The translations under genes were made by a program, and so were the position numbers. Shown here piece after piece: positions 39,578 through 45,012 of a stretch of 45,012 nt of DNA. Location: NCBI GenBank assembly GCA_937885575.1, contig CALABO010000004.1:1-45012 (forward strand). The letters are read 5' to 3'. The DNA comes from an uncultured Pseudomonadota bacterium (GTDB lineage: Bacteria; Pseudomonadota; Alphaproteobacteria; Rs-D84). The notes below the pieces were generated by a model that saw nothing but the letters and a program-made list of their open reading frames with translations, was not told where the DNA came from and ran no database searches. How positions within the stretch are numbered: the stretch's first letter is position 1; every line of letters starts with the position of its first letter.

Positions 39578-39607
39578 CCCGCCGGAAATACCCGGCGGGT
39601 TTCTTTT
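39578..39607 (+). terminator. Terminator of rplM-rpsI
   Basis: CCCGCCGG and CCGGCGGG form an 8-bp stem, followed by TTTCTTTT. Confidence 0.85.
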
Positions 39608-39644
39608 GCGAACAAAGAACAAAGTCCATTTCTTCTAAAAAAGG

Positions 39645-39672
39645 TTGAATTTGCGAAAAAATCGTGTATACT
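39645..39672 (+). promoter_or_regulatory. Predicted tig promoter
   Basis: TTGAAT (39645-39650), a 16-base spacer and TATACT (39667-39672). AAAGGAAAA precedes the ATG at 39705. Confidence 0.55.
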
Positions 39673-39704
39673 GGCGCGGAACATTTCACCCAAAGGAAAA
39701 TATT

Positions 39705-41021
39705 ATGATAAAAAAAGATAAAATCAAAGATTTACATTATTCTGTGACCGGTGTCATCACCGCCGATGAACTTCAGGCCGCGGCCGACAAAATCCTCGAA
39801 AAATACGGTACGGATGCAAAAATGCCGGGCTTTCGCAAGGGGCACGTGCCACTGACCGTGTTGCGCCAGAAATATAACGCCTCTGCGATGGCGGACGCGA
39901 TTGATAAACTAATGAATGCGGACTTGGAAAAATACGCCGCGGATAAAAAAATTCGCCTTGCGGGCGCACCGCGCGCGGATGTATCCAAATGGGAAATAGG
40001 GCGGGACGCGGAATACACACTGGAATTTGATATTTTGCCAACATTGCCGGCGATTGATTTGGAAAAAATCACCGTGACCAAGAAAGTAACAAAATTACCG
40101 GAATCGGAGGTTGAAACCGCAATCGAAAACCTGCGCCGTGCGCGCAGTGTCGCGGAAAAGCAACCGGCGGATTACAAGGCACAAAATGGCGACACCGCGG
40201 TTATTGACTTTACCGGTTTTCTGGATGACAAACCGTTTGACGGTGGCGCGGCGAAAATGCACCACTTGGTTTTGGGTTCGGGCGCGTTTATCCCGGGATT
40301 TGAAGATCAAATTATTGGGCACCGTGCGGGCGATGAATTTGATGTAAATGTCAAATTCCCGCGTGATTACCATGCGGACAACCTTGCGGGCAAGGCCGCC
40401 CGATTCGCAATTAAATTGCATGAGGTTCGGAAACATATCTTGCCGGAATTAAACGATGATTTTGCGCGTGAAATTGGCCAAGAATCGGTTGAAAAACTGC
40501 GTGAACATATCCGCAATATCTTGAACGAGCAATACGAAAACGCCGCACAATCCGAAATGCGCAACGAATTGCTGGACGCACTCGCCGACAAAGTGAAACT
40601 TGATTTGCCGGAAACATTGGTCGACCAAGAATTGCAAATGGCGAAAAACGAACACGAACATAAACACGCGCACTGTGATTGTGACGGGCATTGTGACGGC
40701 GATTGCAAGTTTGATGAGAAAAAAGAACGCAAGGAGGCCGAACGCCGCGTTAAACTGGGCCTGATACTGGCAGAGTGGGGCACACAAAACAAAGTAGAGG
40801 TTTCGCGTGACGATTTGCAACAGGCCATTTGGGCAGAGGCATCACGTTACCCCGACCCGAAACAGGTCTTTGAATTTTATAACAAAAACCCGAATGCACT
40901 GACCATGCTACGTGGCATGATTTTCGAAAGAAAGGCGCTGGACGAAATGCTAACGCATGTGAAACAAAAAGAAAAATCGGTCAAACCCGAAGAATTGTTT
41001 CAACAAGCATCGGTAAGGTAA
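39705..41021 (+). CDS. tig: Trigger factor with Cys/His-rich insertion
   Basis: The start at 39705 has the ribosome site AAAGGAAAA; an upstream TTG at 39645 lies in the promoter. The 438-residue chaperone has the ribosome-binding signature PGFRKGHVP (about 42-50), a PPIase domain (GDTAVIDFTGFLDDKPFDGG, GSGAFIPGFEDQIIG) and a helical C-terminal domain. At about residues 312-335, inside the C-terminal domain, it carries an acidic His/Cys-rich segment with five His and four Cys (EHKHAHCDCDGHCDGDCK). Such metal-binding stretches are known from SlyD tails, not from ordinary trigger factor. It is followed 12 bases later by a hypothetical gene. Confidence 0.95.
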   Translation: MIKKDKIKDLHYSVTGVITADELQAAADKILEKYGTDAKMPGFRKGHVPLTVLRQKYNASAMADAIDKLMNADLEKYAADKKIRLAGAPRADVSKWEIGRDAEYTLEFDILPTLPAIDLEKITVTKKVTKLPESEVETAIENLRRARSVAEKQPADYKAQNGDTAVIDFTGFLDDKPFDGGAAKMHHLVLGSGAFIPGFEDQIIGHRAGDEFDVNVKFPRDYHADNLAGKAARFAIKLHEVRKHILPELNDDFAREIGQESVEKLREHIRNILNEQYENAAQSEMRNELLDALADKVKLDLPETLVDQELQMAKNEHEHKHAHCDCDGHCDGDCKFDEKKERKEAERRVKLGLILAEWGTQNKVEVSRDDLQQAIWAEASRYPDPKQVFEFYNKNPNALTMLRGMIFERKALDEMLTHVKQKEKSVKPEELFQQASVR

Positions 41022-41033
41022 AAGGATTGGTAA

Positions 41034-41684
41034 ATGACGACGAAAACATCGCAAATATCGCATAATATTTTGGGATTTTTTGGTTTTATAAGCCGTTGGG
41101 TGGCTCAACGCCAACAACGTCGCGCCACAGAAAAGGCAGAAATGGCACGGTGGGAACAGGAACTTGCCGAACGCGCACAGACCGAAAAATTATTATTCCT
41201 TAAACTGTTGCAAACAATGTGCAAGGTATGCGAACAATTAAAACCATTGCCTTGGGTGCATACATTCGGTGGTTGGGATCCTGGGCAAACAGTTCGCGCC
41301 TTGCCACAGGATAAAGGGTATACCAACGCCCACACACCAATATATGAAATCCATCATGAATCCCCGCGGTTGCATGGGGGAACGGGGGCAAAGTATTCTA
41401 CAAATTTTTATAACATAACTATTGAAGAATACACGCCAGAGCGTTACAAAATTTACAATCATACTCATTTTGTTCCTGATGATTTAATACCATATATGCG
41501 GGCCGTATTTGACCTGACCGCGCGCGCCAATATGTCATCACCCGAAAGGGCGACAAACCTTAAACAATTGATGAACATGAATATATCCGCGCAACTTCCG
41601 TACCAGGATGAACACCCGGCCAGCTACATGATACACGCAATTCAATACCTTGAAGGGCTATTGTCCCAAAACCAATCGAAATAA
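41034..41684 (+). CDS. Hypothetical protein downstream of tig
   Basis: This 216-residue protein has an amphipathic N-terminus, then a basic helical stretch (VAQRQQRRATEKAEMARWEQEL, part of about 25-60) that may form a coiled coil. The C-terminal part is Tyr/His-rich (YEIHHESPRLHGG, YKIYNHTHFVPDDLIPYMRAVFDL). No signal peptide, clear membrane span or known domain. It starts 12 bases after tig and is likely co-transcribed. Confidence 0.65.
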   Translation: MTTKTSQISHNILGFFGFISRWVAQRQQRRATEKAEMARWEQELAERAQTEKLLFLKLLQTMCKVCEQLKPLPWVHTFGGWDPGQTVRALPQDKGYTNAHTPIYEIHHESPRLHGGTGAKYSTNFYNITIEEYTPERYKIYNHTHFVPDDLIPYMRAVFDLTARANMSSPERATNLKQLMNMNISAQLPYQDEHPASYMIHAIQYLEGLLSQNQSK

Positions 41685-41691
41685 CAAATAC

Positions 41692-41717
41692 CACGCCGCC
41701 CGAAAGGGCGGTGTTTT
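41692..41717. terminator. Terminator between the tig operon and the Cys-rich exported protein
   Basis: CGCCGCCC, GAAA, GGGCGGTG followed by TTTTATT on the plus strand. It abuts the stop codon of the convergent gene. Confidence 0.75.
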
Positions 41718-42663
41718 ATTGGCATGAATCCAGGGAAGTCAGAACAAATCTGCCGGTCTGATCCTCAAAATCGGGCGTATATTGCGCCACACAATCACTT
41801 ATACTTTCCGCGCCCGCTTCGTCCGTTTCAAACCCAGTGGGGCATTCTTGCCGACAAGATGCCATCACCGCGGCCTCTGTTTCATTAAAATTTATTATGC
41901 AACCCGGGGCATAATCAGGTGCCGTCACCTGGGTCGAGCACGTCACCACACCCCAATTTCCACTGCCACTGTTTTCTGGGCGAACATAAACACCATTAAT
42001 TTGTGCCGAAGTTTCAATTTTTGGCAAATAACCCGGATGACACTTGGAACAATATTTATGTGACATGGTATAGGTAATTCTATCTGTTGCTGACGGCACG
42101 ATTTGGTTTTCCTGGGATATATAAAACCGGGCGTTGAACTTATCGCACGCATCAAATGCCATATCTACTATATTGCAACTACACCCCCCAACATTCCAAC
42201 CGGTTTCATTCCAAAAGGCCTGGTTTTGCTGTGCGGATCGTGCGCAAACTATATCATCGTTTTCTGTGCGATTTGAAAACTTACTGCACGCCCGCGTGTT
42301 TGCATAGCACACCGCCGAATTGTTAACTAATTCCAGATGATAATTGCCCGTATTACCCGTTGAATTTTGGCAAGTCCCTGATTGATTGCCGTAATAAAGG
42401 GCGCACGTTTCGCCCGTTCCACAATGTTGTTCCACATAACAATCTTCTATGGTCTGTTGTGTTGTTCCCGATTTATCAAAAGGGGCAGGGCACGAAACAC
42501 ACTCATACCCCGTCACAGGCATCAACCCACCGACCACACAACCATACCGATTATATTTGCCATCCGCACAATTCTGTTTGTTCCCTGTGCACCCCGTCGC
42601 CCACGCACCGTGGGCCGCACAAACCACAAAAATCGCGACAAAAAATTTGCCAAAAAATCCCAA
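41716..42663 (-). CDS. Exported Cys-rich protein with probable TTG start
   Basis: No ATG fits. A TTG at 42663 is 9 bases after GAAAGGA and opens the signal peptide (GFFGKFFVAIFVVCAAHGAWA); a TTG at 42672 touches the ribosome site and is less likely. About 315 residues. The mature protein has roughly two dozen Cys spread throughout, in EGF- or tail-like units such as CVSCPAPFDKSG, CGTGETC, CSCNIVDMAFDAC, CSKCHPGYLP and CRQECPTGFETDEAG. No named family. Similar Cys-rich units occur in the proteins at 14731 and 22601. Probably periplasmic or surface and disulfide-bonded. Confidence 0.7.
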   Translation of the reverse strand: MGFFGKFFVAIFVVCAAHGAWATGCTGNKQNCADGKYNRYGCVVGGLMPVTGYECVSCPAPFDKSGTTQQTIEDCYVEQHCGTGETCALYYGNQSGTCQNSTGNTGNYHLELVNNSAVCYANTRACSKFSNRTENDDIVCARSAQQNQAFWNETGWNVGGCSCNIVDMAFDACDKFNARFYISQENQIVPSATDRITYTMSHKYCSKCHPGYLPKIETSAQINGVYVRPENSGSGNWGVVTCSTQVTAPDYAPGCIINFNETEAAVMASCRQECPTGFETDEAGAESISDCVAQYTPDFEDQTGRFVLTSLDSCQ

Positions 42664-42771
42664 GTTTTCCAATCCTTTCGCCGATAATTATACCACAAAC
42701 ACACCCCCACGCGCAAGCACGAAAAACACCTTACATACCCTGGTTCATGACACAACATCTAATTCAGAATT

Positions 42772-42807
42772 TTATGTATAGTTTTATCTCATGCGCCAGC
42801 ATATAAA
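42772..42807 (+). repeat. Xer-arm-like direct repeat, copy 1
   Basis: Begins TTATGTATAGTTTT, contains CTCATGCGCCAGCATATAAA and is identical to the copy at 42843 except for two extra bases. Its right flank does not complete the palindrome. Confidence 0.8.
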
Positions 42808-42840
42808 TCACAGGAAAAAGAATTCATGTTATTGGGATCA

Positions 42841-42889
42841 TATTATGTATAGTTTTCTCATGCGCCAGCATATAAAACTATACATAATA
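42841..42889. repeat. Xer-arm-like repeat, copy 2, in a perfect 16-bp inverted repeat
   Basis: TATTATGTATAGTTTT (42841-42856) and AAAACTATACATAATA (42874-42889) are exact reverse complements. The 17-base loop contains ATGC-GCCA-GCAT, itself a small hairpin. Its right arm overlaps the dif-like site. Confidence 0.85.
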
Positions 42890-42904
42890 TATATTATGCG
42901 CCTT
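42877..42904. other. dif: Candidate chromosome dimer resolution site (dif)
   Basis: The 28-mer splits as ACTATACATAA, TATATA and TTATGCGCCTT. Against the reverse complement of E. coli dif (ATTTAACATAA, TATACA, TTATGCGCACC) I count 21 of 28 matches, including all of the inner arm bases (ACATAA and TTATGCGC). Inner arm bases are the most conserved in XerC/XerD sites. Location in a long AT-rich intergenic region fits. Confidence 0.6.
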
Positions 42905-43256
42905 TTGCGTGTTTATAAAATCGTACTCCCTGCCGTGATTTTTCGTAACCCATAAAAACAAAAATTATTTTGTATAAACATTATGTTATTATATAACGAT
43001 CATAAAACTTCTTAACATTTGGCAACCACCCATTTCACCAAACAACCCCAAACAAGACAAATTTTTAAACCAAATTCGTTTTTCTATCAGAAAAACCACA
43101 AAAAACACCAAAAAAACTTAAAAATCGCCCTACCCGGACCCCTCAAAAGCTAATCACAACACTCCGATTATAACACACGGTTTTTACACAATATTTTTTA
43201 AGTAAAAGTTGCAAAAAATTGCTAAATTTTCTCAAAAAACGTCAAAAAAATAACCC

Positions 43257-43286
43257 TTGCATTAAATTTGCGATTCGTGATACAAT
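43257..43286 (+). promoter_or_regulatory. Predicted promoter of the surface protein at 43389, with a GANTC site
   Basis: TTGCAT (43257-43262), an 18-base spacer and TACAAT (43281-43286). GATTC at 43272-43276 sits in the spacer, as at the gcrA promoter. The leader is about 95 bases. Confidence 0.5.
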
Positions 43287-43388
43287 TCAAGCAGAACCGA
43301 GCAAATGTGTCTTTTTGATAACACAACTTTTTGAACGGTTGAAAGGGACACCCCGTACGGGGGACAAAGAGAGGAAAGGAACAATATA

Positions 43389-45012
43389 ATGAAACGAAAA
43401 TATGTCGCAACCTCGTTGATTGCAGCGATGTTTGTCGCGCCTGTGCTTGCAGACCCAGAAATTGCCAAAGACACTCAACTTTCACCCGAAGAGGTTCTTG
43501 CCCGTAAAACCGTTACATCCAAGGCATATGTTGATGATGAAATCTCTAAGCTTGCCGCACATAAGGTAAATGGTGTTGCAATATCAAATGAAAACATCCT
43601 GTTTTATGCGGCAGAAAGTGCGCCCGGAACCCCTGCCAATGCGACTAAAACGGTTCAAATTGCTGGTGGTGACCTTGAATCCGATGCTACAACCATACCG
43701 TCGGGGATGATGCTTGTAATTGCCCCTGGTGCTACCTCAACGGTTGCGCCGACAACATTAAAACTAAAAAGGACCAGTTCTGATACTACGGGGATATCCA
43801 AACCGTTGCATTACAATAATGCGGCAATTACGGCCGACATGGCGGGCCAGGTATGGGATGCGAACAATCCGTCAATTTGGGTGTTTGACGGCACGAATTG
43901 GAACTTTGTTAGTGGTGGGTCGGTTGCACAAAACGCGGTAGATAACCTTGCGTTACATACCGTAAATGGCCAGGCATTATCGAATAATCAGATTACACTT
44001 TATGGAACATCGAATGCGGCCGCGAATCAAACGGTTAAAACCGTAACACTTTACGATTATTCAGGTGACACCCCAACACCGATTCAGATGGACAGTATAG
44101 TTACCGGAACAGTAATCGTTGTTAAACCGGACTATACTCATAACAATACTGGTACTGTAATTTCAGCCATTAAGATTTCTAATGTTAGTGATGATCGCGG
44201 TCATGCAATAAAATACGATGGTGGCTCTATTCCTATGACACAGTACGAAAAATTATGGAATGCAGACCATCCCTCTGTTTTTGTGTATGATGGAACAAAT
44301 TGGAACTTTGTCAGTGGTGGTAAGAATGCCGGGGTGCAAACTCTTGAGTGGGCCAATAACGATACCGTTCATCCCGCTGCCATCGATGCTTACAGCACAA
44401 CGTTCGATAGCACGAGTGGCAATTGGTATACTCCTGACAGCGACAAAATTGTGGATGGCAAGTTCTTGGCAAACAGTTTGGCGCTGAAACAAAACAAACT
44501 TCCGGCGGCATTTTTGGAAATCGCCAACCTGGACGGCACTACTAGCACTCCCTTTTCGTTGCGTGCAGTCATTACATCTGATGACTCTGCTACTGATGTA
44601 ACCAATTCAGCGCTTGGTATTTTAACCGCTAATGATGTCGCAGAACTGGCCGCAACCAACGTCATGGGCAGTTTGTTTAATGCCAATGAAGATTATTTTG
44701 ATGACCACAACATAAGTAACCGTTATAGCGATTTGGACAAGATGGTTCCGACCGTTGCCGCGGTGGGCGAAGCATTACATGAATTACAAACAAGCCTTAG
44801 TTGGACGGCGATGCCGTGGGCTGCATCGGAAATTGCATCTGCGGCGGCGTATGATACGACATTTGTTGGTGACACCGGTGCCACGGCAAATGCGTGGCCT
44901 GCGGCGGACAAGACAAAGTTAGTGAACGGCGAAACCTTTGCCAAGGCATTGGCCACAAAACAAAACAAGATCGCTGCGGCGTGGCCATCGTTTGCCCTGC
45001 TTAGTGACCCAA
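43389..45012 (+). CDS. Exported tail-fibre-like surface protein (3' partial)
   Basis: The ATG at 43389 follows GAGAGGAAAGGA and the frame is open to the right edge (at least 541 residues). A signal peptide (MKRKYVATSLIAAMFVAPVLA) precedes a Thr/Ala/Asn-rich body. TSKAYVDDEISKL near residue 43 resembles a phage tail-fibre linker. Two internal repeat types are visible: VFDGTNWNFVSGG and VYDGTNWNFVSGG (about 165-177 and 298-310), and LALKQNKLPAAF and LATKQNKIAAAW (about 366 and 522). Probably a repetitive surface or fibre protein; the C-terminus that would show the anchor is missing. Confidence 0.78.
   Translation, partial: MKRKYVATSLIAAMFVAPVLADPEIAKDTQLSPEEVLARKTVTSKAYVDDEISKLAAHKVNGVAISNENILFYAAESAPGTPANATKTVQIAGGDLESDATTIPSGMMLVIAPGATSTVAPTTLKLKRTSSDTTGISKPLHYNNAAITADMAGQVWDANNPSIWVFDGTNWNFVSGGSVAQNAVDNLALHTVNGQALSNNQITLYGTSNAAANQTVKTVTLYDYSGDTPTPIQMDSIVTGTVIVVKPDYTHNNTGTVISAIKISNVSDDRGHAIKYDGGSIPMTQYEKLWNADHPSVFVYDGTNWNFVSGGKNAGVQTLEWANNDTVHPAAIDAYSTTFDSTSGNWYTPDSDKIVDGKFLANSLALKQNKLPAAFLEIANLDGTTSTPFSLRAVITSDDSATDVTNSALGILTANDVAELAATNVMGSLFNANEDYFDDHNISNRYSDLDKMVPTVAAVGEALHELQTSLSWTAMPWAASEIASAAAYDTTFVGDTGATANAWPAADKTKLVNGETFAKALATKQNKIAAAWPSFALLSDP

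Larger units (their letters stand above)
42664..43388. other. Long AT-rich intergenic region without a supported gene
   Basis: Its first third holds palindromic repeats and the dif-like site; the rest is A/T-rich with C-rich plus-strand bias (CAAACAACCCC-like) and ends with the promoter and leader of the next gene. The leader contains the palindrome CCCCGTACGGGG near 43352. Short frames within it lack ribosome sites and recognisable features. Confidence 0.7.

Noticed and set aside
42968..43000. Second dif-like site around TTATGTTATTA
   Set aside because: It resembles a XerD arm, but the bases on the other side of a 6-bp centre do not resemble a XerC arm.

Overview
The window comes from a Gram-negative alphaproteobacterium, most likely an uncultured, host-associated lineage with a compact genome. 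The evidence is a clear GcrA cell-cycle regulator, a TolQRA operon, LpxA/LpxB for lipid A, a class A RNase P RNA, OmpR/EnvZ-type signalling, and many large exported proteins that look lineage-specific. The lineage name is inference. No transposase, integrase, CRISPR array or rRNA gene is visible.

Layout, left to right. (1) 1-4453 (-): a giant exported protein of InlB-type repeats followed by BspA-type leucine-rich repeats, running off the left edge. (2) 4590-5240: rnpB, its terminator and dense repeats. (3) 5241-5963: a lipoprotein. (4) 9728-6055 (-): an operon of a catalytically degenerate alpha/beta hydrolase, ruvB, ybgC, tolQ (unusually short), tolR and tolA; tolB and pal do not follow. 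(5) 9853-14487 (+): an exported protein, a two-component system and argS. (6) 14731-17532: a chimeric Cys-rich/OmpA surface protein, then a structured non-coding stretch and tRNA-Pro. (7) 17962-22019: a His-rich exported protein, acpS, a large acidic single-pass membrane protein and gcrA. (8) 22096-29944: a prepilin peptidase, four exported proteins and a four-tRNA cluster. (9) 30021-33056 (-): lpxB, lpxA and a polytopic membrane protein. (10) 33095-35890 (+): a TrmN6-like methyltransferase, an M23 peptidase, a bactofilin and rpiB. (11) 38356-35951 (-): leuS. (12) 38529-41684 (+): rplM, rpsI, tig and a hypothetical gene. (13) 42663-41716 (-): a Cys-rich exported protein. (14) 42664-43388: an AT-rich intergenic region with a candidate XerCD dif site and palindromic repeats. 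(15) 43389 to the right edge: a repeat-containing surface or tail-fibre-like protein.

The core genes serve envelope integrity (Tol, LpxA/B, M23 peptidase with bactofilin), translation (argS, leuS, rplM, rpsI, tRNAs, rnpB) and cell-cycle control (gcrA). Most of the rest of the coding sequence is exported protein, much of it Cys-rich.

The most unusual signals are these. First, degenerate (TTAGTG)n tracts lie between stop codon and terminator hairpin in tolA, leuS and rpsI; the same motif forms the arms of composite inverted repeats just upstream of promoters for exported proteins. Second, a dif-like 28-mer is flanked by extra XerD-like arms. Third, several conserved proteins deviate: TolQ lacks most of its cytoplasmic loop, trigger factor carries a Cys/His insertion, an alpha/beta hydrolase has lost its catalytic Ser, LeuRS has a non-canonical motif, and LpxB ends inside a repeat hairpin.
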